DNA of 64,000 bases, taken from positions 124,001-188,000 of the forward strand of contig NZ_AUBE01000013.1 of assembly GCF_000429085.1 (NCBI RefSeq), in the 5' to 3' direction. The position numbers and the translations under genes are program-made. Position 1 is the first letter of the stretch. Every line of letters begins with the position of its first letter. The notes beneath the pieces were generated by a model. The model made no database searches, was not told the DNA's origin, and saw only the letters and a program-made list of their open reading frames with translations. Source of the DNA: Streptomyces flavidovirens DSM 40150 (lineage in GTDB: Bacteria > Actinomycetota > Actinomycetes > Streptomycetales > Streptomycetaceae). This document shows positions 55,293-63,279 of the stretch, one piece after another.

Positions 55293-55427
55293 GCGCGTCA
55301 GTGTATGGAGACAATGCGGGAGTCGACAGACGCACACGTGCAGGGCGCCGATAACGCGGGCAGCGGACGGTCGTCCGCCGAGAGGACACCAGGAATCGCC
55401 GGCAGCGACGAACTTCGCCCCAGCCGC

Positions 55428-56057
55428 TCAGCGCACCGCCGTGAGGTGCGCGTACGCCACCACGTTCCCCCGGTAGCCGGTCCTCTCGGAGAACGTTCCG
55501 CCGCAGGTGATCACCCGCAGCTCCGCCTGCCCGGAGGCGGCGTACACCCGCTCTTCCGGGAAGTCCTCGCTGTCGTACACCTCGACGGCATCGAGGGTGA
55601 AGACGGCGGTACGCCTGTCCTTGCGCACCACCTCGATGGTGTGGCCCTTCTTCAGCGCGCCGAGGTGGTAGAAGACCGCCGGGCCCCGCGCGTTGTCGAC
55701 ATGCCCGGCGATGACCGACGTGCCCTCGGCGCCGGGCGGGGTGCCGTCCTCGTACCAGCCGGCGAGGTTGCGGTTCCCGGCCGGCGGTACGTCGAGACTT
55801 CCGTCGGGGGCGAGGCCGAGCCGCATGACGGGTGCGTCCACGTGTACGGCGGGTATCCGGATCCGTACGGGCTCGGAGGGCCGCAGCGGTGGCACCGGCG
55901 GCACCGTGCTCCTCGGGACGTGCTCGGAACCGGCGGCGAACGCCTCGGCGGACGACGGCCGGGGCGGGTCCTGGCCCGCGGCGCCGTTCTGGATCAGCCA
56001 GAGGCCGGTGCAGACGGCGATGGCGACGAGCCCGCCCTTCGTACGCCGGTCCGTCAT
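55428..56057 (-). CDS. Class F sortase
   Basis: This 209-residue sortase has an N-terminal membrane anchor (KGGLVAIAVCTGLWLI) and a Pro/Ser-rich linker. The catalytic beta-barrel (about 65-205) has the His in SVIAGHVDN (about 118), the nucleophile Cys in LRVITCGGTF (TLxTC-type motif, about 188), and Arg further on (RTGYRGN). Class F enzymes attach proteins to the cell envelope or peptidoglycan. The adjacent secreted protein gene is a likely substrate. Confidence 0.9.
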   Translation of the reverse strand: MTDRRTKGGLVAIAVCTGLWLIQNGAAGQDPPRPSSAEAFAAGSEHVPRSTVPPVPPLRPSEPVRIRIPAVHVDAPVMRLGLAPDGSLDVPPAGNRNLAGWYEDGTPPGAEGTSVIAGHVDNARGPAVFYHLGALKKGHTIEVVRKDRRTAVFTLDAVEVYDSEDFPEERVYAASGQAELRVITCGGTFSERTGYRGNVVAYAHLTAVR

Positions 56058-56196
56058 CGTTGATCCCCTTCAGTCCAGCCGGTTCCGTCCCGTTCCGGGG
56101 GCGTACGCCCCGCGTGCCCCCGCCCGGCTCGGGGCCAGGGCGGAGGCACGGGAACTTCCGGCGGTACGGGTACGGGGCGGCAGCGGCCGGCCCCCG

Positions 56197-56796
56197 TCAG
56201 CGCTCCCGTGTGCCGCTCGCCCGGCGACGCAGGAGCCAGGTACCGCCGACGGCGGTCGCGGCCAGTACGGCCACGCCCGCCGCGATCTGGGTGGTGTCGG
56301 AGCCCGCGGACCCGCCGACACCGGTCTTGACGTGGCCCGTGGGGTGCGTGGGCTTGTGGGCCGGGTCGTGGTGGGCCGGGTCGTGGCGGGTCGTCTCGCG
56401 ATGGGTGGACTCAGGATGGGTCGACTCGGACGTTGGACCGGCGGTCACGGTGAGGGTTCCCTCGGCGGTGTCGCCGTTGTCGCAGGTCACAACGATGTCG
56501 TGGGTTCCGTCCGGGGCGTCCGGGGGAAGCGTGAACTGCCCGGTGACGACCTCTTTGTCGGTGCCGGGCCGCAGCGGAAAGTCGCCCGCCCCGACGGAGT
56601 TGGCGTCGCCCGTGCCACCGCTGTCGGAGCCGCAGGCGGTGGTGTTCACCGTGACGGCCGCGCCGGGGCCCGCGGTCGCCGGATACACCTCCAGCGTGTG
56701 CTGCGGCGTGTCGTTCTCGGCGTACGCCGGACCTGCGCCGAGGCCGATCACGGCGGCCGCCAGCGCGGTACCGGTCAGCAGAAAAGCAGGGCGCAT
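56197..56796 (-). CDS. Surface protein with C-terminal membrane segment, sortase F partner candidate
   Basis: This 199-residue protein has a signal peptide (LLTGTALAAAVIGLGAGPAYA, cleavage about 27) and an Ig-like beta domain (about 30-115). A His/Pro/Thr-rich spacer contains HPESTHRETTRHDPAHHDPAHKPTHPTGH with short repeats. The C-terminus has TQIAAGVAVLAATAVGGTWLL followed by RRRASGTRER, a sorting-signal-like layout. No canonical LPXTG or LAXTG is visible; KTGVGGSAG precedes the membrane segment. It lies 139 bases upstream of the sortase on the same strand. Confidence 0.8.
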   Translation of the reverse strand: MRPAFLLTGTALAAAVIGLGAGPAYAENDTPQHTLEVYPATAGPGAAVTVNTTACGSDSGGTGDANSVGAGDFPLRPGTDKEVVTGQFTLPPDAPDGTHDIVVTCDNGDTAEGTLTVTAGPTSESTHPESTHRETTRHDPAHHDPAHKPTHPTGHVKTGVGGSAGSDTTQIAAGVAVLAATAVGGTWLLRRRASGTRER

Positions 56797-57016
56797 GGTG
56801 ATCCTCCCGGAAGCGTCGGTACGGCACTCCCTCCCGAGATAAGTGGCCGTACGCGCCCGGCGCCTGCTGAAGCCGGCTCAGATGGCCCGCCGCCACCAGG
56901 CGCCACGCCGGGCCCGAGCCGCGTTCACCCAGGTCAGCACCCGGACGGCGGCAGGCTGGACAGTCCACCCCGCGCTGCGCACCGAATGGGTGACGGTTGG
57001 GGTGTCCGGGGCCGCC

Positions 57017-57823
57017 TCAGACGCGGTCCCAGGGCGTCGCCTCGTACACCGACATGACCGTCTTCATCAGTTCCTCGTCGACCGCGAACTCCGTGTCGTC
57101 GATACGCCGCACCGGGGCGATGCCCTGCGCGTTCGTGACGAACGCGGCCCGGTACGCGCCGAGACCGTCCAGCGTCACCGGGCCCCGCACCGACATCAGG
57201 CCGTACTCCGGGAGGCGGGCTTCGAGCAGGGCCATGGTGACGCCGTGCAGCGACGGCGCGTCGGGCCAGACGACCGAAGTGCCGTCGTAGAAGGCGATGT
57301 TGGTGATCGCACCCTCCGTGACGACCCCGCCCGGACCGGTCAGCAGCGCGTCGTCGAAGCCCGCGTTCCGCGCGAGCCGGCCGTAGTGGGTCTGGGCGAA
57401 GCTGCCCAGGTGTTTGAGGTGCGGGAAGGGACGCTCGTACGGGACCGACATCAGGGCCCGCGGCGTCGGCGGCATGGTGGCGGGCGGGCGGACGGTGACC
57501 ATGAGGGTGGCCGCCTCTGCCTCGGGCGCCCAGAACACGTACACGCGCACCGCGGCGTCGTGCACCCCGGCCCCGTCGAGCGCGTGCCGCACCCGCTCGC
57601 GCACCAGCTCCCCGTCGAGTCCGGCGCCGAACACCTCGCGGGTGGCGGCGTCGAGTCGCGCCAGGTGCAGGCGCAGTCCGCGCACGGCACGGTCTCTGAC
57701 CTGCATCGCGGTGAAGTGGGCGTAACCGCCGTACAGGGCCGGGACGAGCAGGTCGTCCGCCGTGGTGGCCCTGCGGCCGTCGACCTCGATGTGGGGAGCG
57801 GCGGATGCGGGAGGTGTGGTCAT
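57017..57823 (-). CDS. Aminotransferase class IV (BCAT/ADCL-like) PLP enzyme
   Basis: This 268-residue fold-type IV PLP enzyme contains GLRLHLARLDAATREVFG (about 50), where an Arg and the RxxxHxxRL-type motif occur. The Lys of FPHLKHLGSFAQTHYGR (about 135) is the likely PLP anchor. GVVTEGAITNIAFYDGTSVV (about 169) is the signature with the catalytic Glu. It may be a branched-chain aminotransferase, a D-amino acid transferase, or aminodeoxychorismate lyase; the sequence cannot decide. It is divergent from the FMN reductase. Confidence 0.85.
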   Translation of the reverse strand: MTTPPASAAPHIEVDGRRATTADDLLVPALYGGYAHFTAMQVRDRAVRGLRLHLARLDAATREVFGAGLDGELVRERVRHALDGAGVHDAAVRVYVFWAPEAEAATLMVTVRPPATMPPTPRALMSVPYERPFPHLKHLGSFAQTHYGRLARNAGFDDALLTGPGGVVTEGAITNIAFYDGTSVVWPDAPSLHGVTMALLEARLPEYGLMSVRGPVTLDGLGAYRAAFVTNAQGIAPVRRIDDTEFAVDEELMKTVMSVYEATPWDRV

Positions 57824-57876
57824 GCGACCACCGTAGAGGCGGCACGCGAGTCGGGAGATGTCCCCGCGCGTACAGC

Positions 57877-57914
57877 TTGACCTCAACCATGGTTGAGGTA
57901 CCAGTCTTGCCGCA
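57877..57914 (+). promoter_or_regulatory. SoxR-type promoter of the FMN reductase (leaderless)
   Basis: TTGACC (57877-57882) as -35 and CAGTCT (57902-57907) as -10 are separated by 19 bp, the long spacer of MerR-family promoters. The spacer carries the perfect 18-bp palindrome CCTCAACCATGGTTGAGG (57881-57898), which keeps the SoxR arms CCTCAA-N6-TTGAGG. A start about 7 bases below the -10 falls on the ATG at 57914, so the transcript is probably leaderless. Confidence 0.85.
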
Positions 57915-58543
57915 TGGACATTACGACGCACGTATCCGCCCAGGTCAACGCCCCTTCCGACGCCCCCGCCCCGCTGCGGGTCGCCGTCATCGTCGCCAGC
58001 AATCGCGAGGGCCGCTTCGCCCCCGTCATCACCGACTGGTTCCTCGCCAGGACCGCCGGGCACGACGACCTCGACATCGATGTGATCGACCTGGCCGGCA
58101 TCGACCTGCCGACCGCCCTCTCCTTCAACCCGTCGGACGAGGTCAAAGCGGTCCTGGCACAGGTCTCCCCCCGCCTCGACGCCGCCGACGCGTTCGTCGT
58201 CCTCACCCCCGAGTACAACCACTCCTTCCCCGCCTCCCTCAAGAACCTCATCGACTGGACCGGCAGCGAATGGCACGCCAAGCCCGTCGGCTTCGTCTCC
58301 TACGGCGGCATGTCGGGCGGCCTGCGCGCGGTCGAGCAACTGCGCCAGGTCTTCGCCGAGATGCACGCCACCACCATCCGCGAAACCGTCAGCTTCCACG
58401 GGGCCCGGACCCACTTCGACGAGGACGGTGAGCACAAGGACCCGTCCGCCCCCAACACCGCCGCCAAGGCCCTGCTGAACCAGCTCACCTGGTGGGCACA
58501 CGCCCTACGAGACGCCAAGTCCCTCCGCCCGTACACCGGCTGA
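57914..58543 (+). CDS. NADPH-dependent FMN reductase (SoxR regulon candidate)
   Basis: This 209-residue flavodoxin-like reductase has LRVAVIVASNREGRFAPVITDWFLAR (about 22) for FMN phosphate. VVLTPEYNHSFPASLKNLIDW (about 95) is the FMN-isoalloxazine loop, and GFVSYGGMSGGLRAVEQLRQ (about 120) is the family end. It may reduce quinones or flavins to protect from redox-cycling drugs. The SoxR-type palindrome in its promoter and the known inclusion of an NADPH-dependent FMN reductase in the Streptomyces coelicolor SoxR regulon support that role. Confidence 0.92.
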   Translation: MDITTHVSAQVNAPSDAPAPLRVAVIVASNREGRFAPVITDWFLARTAGHDDLDIDVIDLAGIDLPTALSFNPSDEVKAVLAQVSPRLDAADAFVVLTPEYNHSFPASLKNLIDWTGSEWHAKPVGFVSYGGMSGGLRAVEQLRQVFAEMHATTIRETVSFHGARTHFDEDGEHKDPSAPNTAAKALLNQLTWWAHALRDAKSLRPYTG

Positions 58544-58582
58544 CGCCAGCGACGGATTCCAAGCTGATCCGTCTCCGAATCG

Positions 58583-58774
58583 TCACAGCTCTGAGGGGTT
58601 TGGCCGCAGACGGAGTATGAGATGCCGGAGCTCTTCGGTGGTGGCGGTGAGGACGACCGCCGGGTTGTCGCTCTCGCGCAGGAGGACGGTTCCGTCGGGG
58701 GCGGAGGCGATGTTGACGCAGGCGTTGCCCTCCGCGCAGTAGGAGGACTTCTGCCATACGCTAGCGGTCGGCAT
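58583..58774 (-). CDS. DUF397 protein
   Basis: This 63-residue protein shows the DUF397 hallmark: WQKSSYCAEGNACVNIA at the start, then TVLLRESDNPAVVLTATTEELRHLI. DUF397 proteins partner with XRE regulators of the WhiJ type in Streptomyces, and often act as antagonists or co-factors of the regulator. Here it lies downstream of a second DUF397 gene and an XRE gene on the same strand, 12 bases apart. Confidence 0.9.
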   Translation of the reverse strand: MPTASVWQKSSYCAEGNACVNIASAPDGTVLLRESDNPAVVLTATTEELRHLILRLRPNPSEL

Positions 58775-58786
58775 GCCGGGCCCCTT

Positions 58787-58987
58787 TCAGGCGTCGGCGG
58801 AACGGGGGCTGAACCCGTGGGTCTTCAGGCCCAGTACGAGCTGGCGCACACTTTGCGTGGTGGCGGTGAGGACGACCGCCGGGTCGTCGCTCTCGCGCAG
58901 CTTGACGCCTTGCCGATCGGCGCGTATTTCGAGGCAGTTGGAGCTGTCCCCGCTGTAGGAGGACTTCTGCCAGTGCGGTGTCGACAT
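58787..58987 (-). CDS. DUF397 protein, second copy
   Basis: This 66-residue DUF397 protein has WQKSSYSGDSSNCLEIRADRQGVKLRESDDPAVVLTATTQSVRQLVLGL. It shares the central RESD(N/D)PAVVLTATT segment with its neighbour, so the pair arose by duplication. The ATG at 58987 has GGGAG five bases upstream. It sits 13 bases after the XRE gene stop, so XRE and both DUF397 genes form one operon. Confidence 0.92.
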   Translation of the reverse strand: MSTPHWQKSSYSGDSSNCLEIRADRQGVKLRESDDPAVVLTATTQSVRQLVLGLKTHGFSPRSADA

Positions 58988-59000
58988 GGTGGCTCCCACC

Positions 59001-59852
59001 TCAAATGTCCTGTGCGATGCGGTGGATGAAATCGCGGGACGCAGACGGCTTCAAAGCGCTGTGCTGCATGCGGTCCAGAACTGAGCGGTACTTCACCAGC
59101 TTGGCCTCGGCGTCGAGGAAGTCGCAGCCGTGGTGTACGTCGAGTTGCACAGTGTCGAGCTGCGGCACGGGGCCGGCGACGTAGTCGATGGACTGGCCGT
59201 TGCCCGGGAAGGTCGCTTCGCCAAAGGGGATCACTCTGATGGTGATGTTGTCGCGCTCGCTCATCGCGATGAGGTGGTTGAGTTGGGCTCGTGCCGTTGT
59301 GGGGCCGCCGAACCCCATGCGAAGGGCGGCTTCGTGGATGTTCGCGGTGTACGGAACCGGAGGGTCCCGATAGATGATCTCCTGGCGCTTGATGCGGTGG
59401 GAGATGCGGTGTTCCATTTCGTACGGTCGCAGGGGTGGCGTGACGGTGTTGAACAGTGCGCGGGCGTGGTCCGGCGTCTGGAGCAGCGCCGGAATGTGGA
59501 TCACCAGCCCCACTCTCAACTCGGTTGCGTAGCACTCCAGCTCCGCAAGGTCGGCAAATACGGCAGGAAGGTACTCCCGGTACTCGTCCCACCAGCCGCG
59601 CTTGCGGCCGCCGGTCATGGCGGCGAGAGCCTCGACGAGTTGGTCGTCTCCGCATGAGTAGGCGCTGGCGAAGGCGCGAACCCGGTCGGCGCTGACGGCG
59701 TAGCGACCGGCTTCGATGCTGCTGATTCGCGCTTGGTTGACGCCGAGGAGAGTGGCGGCCGCGGTGGCGGTCAGGCCGGCGTGCTCGCGCAGTTTGCGCA
59801 GCTCGGCACCAAGACGCCGCTGGCGCAGAGTTGGTGCGGTGCTGGGTGTCAT
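59001..59852 (-). CDS. XRE-family regulator, WhiJ/Scr1-like
   Basis: This 283-residue protein has an N-terminal HTH (about 10-70) with LRQRRLGAELRKLREHAGLTATAAATLLGVNQARISSIEAGRYAVS. The long C-terminal DUF5753-type domain (about 95-280) has YLPAVFADLAELECYATELRVG, LLQTPDHARALF, and RIKRQEIIYRDPPVPYTANIHEAALR. This is the standard partner of DUF397 proteins. It probably binds the ATGAGA-N4-TCTCAT palindrome in the divergent gap. The ATG has GGGGAG four bases upstream. Confidence 0.92.
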   Translation of the reverse strand: MTPSTAPTLRQRRLGAELRKLREHAGLTATAAATLLGVNQARISSIEAGRYAVSADRVRAFASAYSCGDDQLVEALAAMTGGRKRGWWDEYREYLPAVFADLAELECYATELRVGLVIHIPALLQTPDHARALFNTVTPPLRPYEMEHRISHRIKRQEIIYRDPPVPYTANIHEAALRMGFGGPTTARAQLNHLIAMSERDNITIRVIPFGEATFPGNGQSIDYVAGPVPQLDTVQLDVHHGCDFLDAEAKLVKYRSVLDRMQHSALKPSASRDFIHRIAQDI

Positions 59853-59929
59853 GAGGCTCCCCTCTTCGTGTGCACGCATGCTGCCGTGTCACCCACAAGG
59901 GGCAGGTTGGCAAGCATTCCTTTGAATCG

Positions 59930-59945
59930 ATGAGAACTATCTCAT
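59930..59945. promoter_or_regulatory. Inverted repeat ATGAGA-N4-TCTCAT upstream of the XRE gene
   Basis: The arms at 59930-59935 and 59940-59945 are a perfect 6+6 inverted repeat in the gap between the XRE gene and the broken ATPase gene. It may be the XRE operator; a TATGGT hexamer lies near it. Confidence 0.55.
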
Positions 59946-60087
59946 TGGGCGCTCTATGGTGTGACGCAAGCCACTCGCCGTCAGGCGTCGCGATCCCGGA
60001 AGCGCACCGCCCCGACCAGGGCGGCATTGCCACCGCGTGGTGCCGCGTGTGAGTGGGGTCAACTCCGTCCTTCCATAGGGGATTTCC

Positions 60088-60541
60088 ATGGCCACCGTAT
60101 CCTCGCCCGAGCCCTGGGCGTACGCCCTTCACCTGCCGCACGATCCGCGGGCTGCGCGCGTCGCGCGGATGACTCTGCGGGCCGTTCTCGCCGGGCACGG
60201 CATGAGCGGACTGCTCGACACCGCAGAGCTGTTGACCTCTGAGGTGGTCACCAATTCCTATCGCCACTCCGACGGCCCCGCCTCCCTGCGCATGCGGTCC
60301 ATGGACAAGGGGCGGCGGCTGCGGGTCAACCAATCCCGTGATCCCCGCCCCCTTCCACAAACCGCCGGGGCTGTTGCCGCTCGTTCCGGAGCCGGACGGT
60401 TCCACCGGTGGGCGGGGGCTGCTGCTCGTGCAGCTCTGTGCCGACAATTGGGGTGGTTTTTCCGTCGGGGCCGGGCTCGGCGGGAAACTGCTCTGGTTCG
60501 AGCTGGGGCGGCCCGAGGTGGAATTCGCTTTCGCGGCGTGA
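60088..60541 (+). pseudogene. Broken HATPase_c (anti-sigma-factor-kinase-like) gene
   Basis: The start (MATVSSPEPWAYALHLPHD, LLTSEVVTNSYRHSDGPASL) is a normal RsbW/SpoIIAB-like ATPase with its N box region. At about 60330, after RLRVN, the frame shifts. The expected VWDxxP segment is lost, and the rest (NPVIPAPFHKPPGLL, GGRGLLLVQLCADNWGG) continues in frame +2 to the TGA at 60539. A deletion of roughly a dozen bases explains this. The module ATPase is thus probably inactive. The original frame reads on into cutA by chance. Confidence 0.82.
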
Positions 60542-60567
60542 TGAGCAATGGAGAGCAGGGAGTGACC

Positions 60568-60906
60568 GTGGCCGAATGGCTGACCGTACTGACCATGACC
60601 GACAGCCGCGAGAAGGCGCTGGTGCTCGCGCGCGATGCCGTCGACGCGAGGTTGGCCGCCTGTGCGCAGGTCATCGGGCCGGTGGCCTCCGTCTACTGGT
60701 GGGAGGGCGCGACGGAGACCGCCGAGGAGTGGCAGGTGGTGTTCAAGACGGCGGGCGTGCGGTACGCCGATCTGGAGGCGCACCTCAAGGACGCGCACGA
60801 TTACGAGACGCCCGAGATCATCGCTACGGCCGTGGTGCGCGGCAGCGCGGAGTATCTGGCGTGGGTGGAGCAGGAGACCGCCATTCCGGAGAACAGCGGC
60901 CCGTGA
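60568..60906 (+). CDS. cutA: Divalent cation tolerance protein CutA
   Basis: This 112-residue protein has AEWLTVLTMTDSREKALVLARDAVDARLAACAQVIGPVASVYWWEG at the start and YADLEAHLKDAHDYETPEIIATAV at the end, the CutA1 trimeric fold. It is linked to copper tolerance in E. coli, but its real function is unclear. The GTG at 60568 (AGGGAG five bases upstream) gives the usual length. GTG 60562 and ATG 60541 are alternatives. It overlaps nothing, and its stop is 6 bases from the convergent nasA stop. Confidence 0.9.
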   Translation: MAEWLTVLTMTDSREKALVLARDAVDARLAACAQVIGPVASVYWWEGATETAEEWQVVFKTAGVRYADLEAHLKDAHDYETPEIIATAVVRGSAEYLAWVEQETAIPENSGP

Positions 60907-60912
60907 CCCCGG

Positions 60913-63057
60913 TCAGTTCTGCGCGCGTTCGACCCGTACCGCGCACACCTTGAACTCCGGCATACGTGACGTCGGGTCCAGCGCCGGGTTCGTCAGGGTG
61001 TTGACCCGGCCCTCGCCCGGCCAGTGGAACGGCATGAAGACCGTGTCCGAGCGGATGGAGTCCGTGATCCTGGCCGGCGCGACCGCCCGCCCGCGCCGCG
61101 ACACCACCGCCAGCCGGTCGCCCTCCGACACGTCCAGGCGCTGCGCGAGCCGTGGGTGCAGTTCCACGAACGGGCCGGGCGCGGCCGCGTTGAGTTCGTC
61201 GACGCGGCGGGTCTGGGCGCCGGACTGGTACTGGGCGACGACCCGGCCGGTGGTGAGGAGGAGCGGGTACTCGGCGTCCGGTTCCTCCGCCGCCGGGCGG
61301 TGTACGACGGGGACGAAGCGGGCGCGCCCGTCGGGAGTCTCGAAGCGGTCGAGGAAGAGCCGGGGCGTACCGGGGTGGTCCTCGGTGGGGTGTGTCGTAC
61401 CCGCACCCCCCTCCGGGCACGGCCAGAAGACGCCGTCCTCCTCGGCGATCCGGCGGTACGAGATGCCCGAGTAGTCCGCCGGGCCGCCCGCCGACGCGCG
61501 GCGCAGCTCGTCGAAGACTTCCTCGGGGTCGACGGGGAAACCCTTCTCGTGGCCCAGCAGCGCCGCGAGCGCGTGCATGACCTCCAGGTCCGTACGTACA
61601 CCGGGCGGCGGGTCGATCGCCTTGCGCCGCAGCAGGACCCGTCCCTCCAGGTTCGTCGTGGTGCCGGTCTCCTCCGCCCATTGGGTTACGGGGAGGACTA
61701 CGTCCGCCAGTGCCGCCGTTTCGGAGAGGACCACGTCCGCCACCGCCAGGAAGTCCAGCGCGCGCAGGCGCTCCTCGATGTGGGCGGCGCGGGGCGCCGA
61801 GACGACCGGGTTCGAGCCCATCAGCAGGAGGGACTTGATGTCACCGCCGAGCGCGTCGAGGAGTTCGTACGCACTGCGGCCCGGTCCCGGCAGGCTGTCC
61901 GGGTCCACGCCCCACACCCCCGCGACGTGCTCGCGCGCGGCCGGGTCGGTGAGCTTGCGGTAGCCGGGCAGCTGGTCGGCCTTCTGGCCGTGCTCGCGGC
62001 CGCCCTGCCCGTTGCCCTGGCCGGTGAGACAGCCGTAACCGGAATGGGGACGGCCGGCGCGGCCCGTGGCGAGGCAGAGGTTGATCCAGGCGCCGACCGT
62101 GTCCGTGCCCTTGGACTGCTGCTCGGGGCCGCGCGCGGTGAGGACCATGCCGGTCCCGGCGTCGCAGAACATCCGTACCGCGTCGCGGAGCTGGGGGAGC
62201 GGGACGCCGGTGAGGCGTTCGACGAGTTCGGGCCAGTGCCCCATCGCGGCCGACCGTGCCTCCTCCCAGCCGGTCGTACGGTCACGGATGAAGGCGTCGT
62301 CCGTACGGCCTTCGGCCACGACGATGTGCAGCAGTCCGAGCGCGAGCGCCAGGTCGGTGCCCGGGCGCGGCGCGAGATGCAGGTCGGCCTGTTCGGCGGT
62401 GCGGGTGCGGCGGGGGTCGACGACGATGAGCTTGCCGCCGTTCTCCTTCAGCTCCGTGAGGTAGCGCAGCGCGGGCGGCATCGTCTCCGCGAGGTTCGAA
62501 CCGACGAGGATCACGCAGCCCGTGCGCGGGATGTCCTCCAGCGGGAAGGGCAGGCCCCGGTCAAGACCGAAGGCCTTCTGGTGGGCGGCGGCGGCGGACG
62601 ACATGCAGAAGCGGCCGTTGTAGTCGATCTGCGACGTGGACAGGACTACGCGGGCGAACTTGCCGAGCGCGTACGCCTTCTCGTTGGTGAGTCCGCCGCC
62701 TCCGAAGACCCCGACCGCGTCGCGGCCGTACGCCTCTTGTGTACGACCGAGCCCCTCCGCGATCTTTGAAAGGGCCTCCTCCCAGGTGGCCGGTTCGAGC
62801 CTGCCTGTGGCGGGGCGGCGGACCAGTGGCTCGGTCAGGCGCACCCGGGAGGAGAGCACAGCGGGCGCCGTACGGCCCTTGCCGCACAGCGCGCCCCGGT
62901 TCACCGGGAAGTCCGTACGCTCGACGACTTCCACCACGTCGCTGACCTGGGCGGCGGCGCGCAGGTTCATGCCGCACTGGAGCGCGCAGTACGGGCAGTG
63001 GGTGGGGGTGGGGGTCGACGGCGGTGCGGGGGACGGGGCGGGGGAGGTGCGGGGCAT
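60913..63057 (-). CDS. nasA: Assimilatory nitrate reductase catalytic subunit
   Basis: This 714-residue molybdopterin oxidoreductase has an N-terminal [4Fe-4S] motif, CPYCALQCGMN...GALCGKG (about 22-60). The bis-MGD binding domains include FCMSSAAAAHQKAFGLDRGLPFPLEDIPR (about 150) and VLVGSNLAETMPPALRYL. The C-terminal molydopterin dinucleotide domain has YPLLLTTGRVVAQYQSGAQTRR (about 610) and GDRLAVVSRRGRA. Together with nirBD it converts nitrate to ammonium. The upstream GlnR-like box supports nitrogen control. It is convergent with cutA. Confidence 0.93.
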   Translation of the reverse strand: MPRTSPAPSPAPPSTPTPTHCPYCALQCGMNLRAAAQVSDVVEVVERTDFPVNRGALCGKGRTAPAVLSSRVRLTEPLVRRPATGRLEPATWEEALSKIAEGLGRTQEAYGRDAVGVFGGGGLTNEKAYALGKFARVVLSTSQIDYNGRFCMSSAAAAHQKAFGLDRGLPFPLEDIPRTGCVILVGSNLAETMPPALRYLTELKENGGKLIVVDPRRTRTAEQADLHLAPRPGTDLALALGLLHIVVAEGRTDDAFIRDRTTGWEEARSAAMGHWPELVERLTGVPLPQLRDAVRMFCDAGTGMVLTARGPEQQSKGTDTVGAWINLCLATGRAGRPHSGYGCLTGQGNGQGGREHGQKADQLPGYRKLTDPAAREHVAGVWGVDPDSLPGPGRSAYELLDALGGDIKSLLLMGSNPVVSAPRAAHIEERLRALDFLAVADVVLSETAALADVVLPVTQWAEETGTTTNLEGRVLLRRKAIDPPPGVRTDLEVMHALAALLGHEKGFPVDPEEVFDELRRASAGGPADYSGISYRRIAEEDGVFWPCPEGGAGTTHPTEDHPGTPRLFLDRFETPDGRARFVPVVHRPAAEEPDAEYPLLLTTGRVVAQYQSGAQTRRVDELNAAAPGPFVELHPRLAQRLDVSEGDRLAVVSRRGRAVAPARITDSIRSDTVFMPFHWPGEGRVNTLTNPALDPTSRMPEFKVCAVRVERAQN

Positions 63058-63079
63058 GCCGTCAGCATGCGGCGGCGGT

Positions 63080-63117
63080 GTTACGGCGACGGGCGCCCGG
63101 TGTTACGCCTCCGGTAC
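63080..63117. promoter_or_regulatory. GlnR-like box upstream of nasA
   Basis: At 11-bp steps the plus strand reads GTTAC, GGGCG, GTTAC, GGTAC, separated by six bases each. Two perfect a-sites lie exactly 22 bp apart, while the b-sites are weak. It starts 23 bases upstream of the nasA start codon. Confidence 0.7.
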
Positions 63118-63208
63118 GCCTGGCTCCGCGTCGCTCCCTCTGTGCGGTGAGGTGCCAATGGTGGTGGCGACGGCTGCTACTGCCGGCGAGGTGCCTGACC
63201 GTGATCCC

Positions 63209-63235
63209 GGCCGTCCCGGCCGTCCCGGCCGTCCA
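63209..63235. repeat. Triplicated 9-bp unit GGCCGTCCC
   Basis: Three head-to-tail copies of GGCCGTCCC (the last with a final A) lie in the gap between nasA and the ElyC-like gene. Confidence 0.85.
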
Positions 63236-63279
63236 CCGCCGGCTGAGCGCTTCTCGGCACACCGGCGGCCGTCGGTCTG

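Noticed and set aside
58825..60798. 657-residue minus-strand open frame over the XRE/DUF397 module
   Set aside because: Out of frame with the recognised XRE and DUF397 proteins; Arg/Pro/His-rich shadow.
60088..60906. Single fused ATPase-CutA protein
   Set aside because: The in-frame join arises only because the ATPase frame is shifted; the middle text is nonsense and both proteins are known as separate families.
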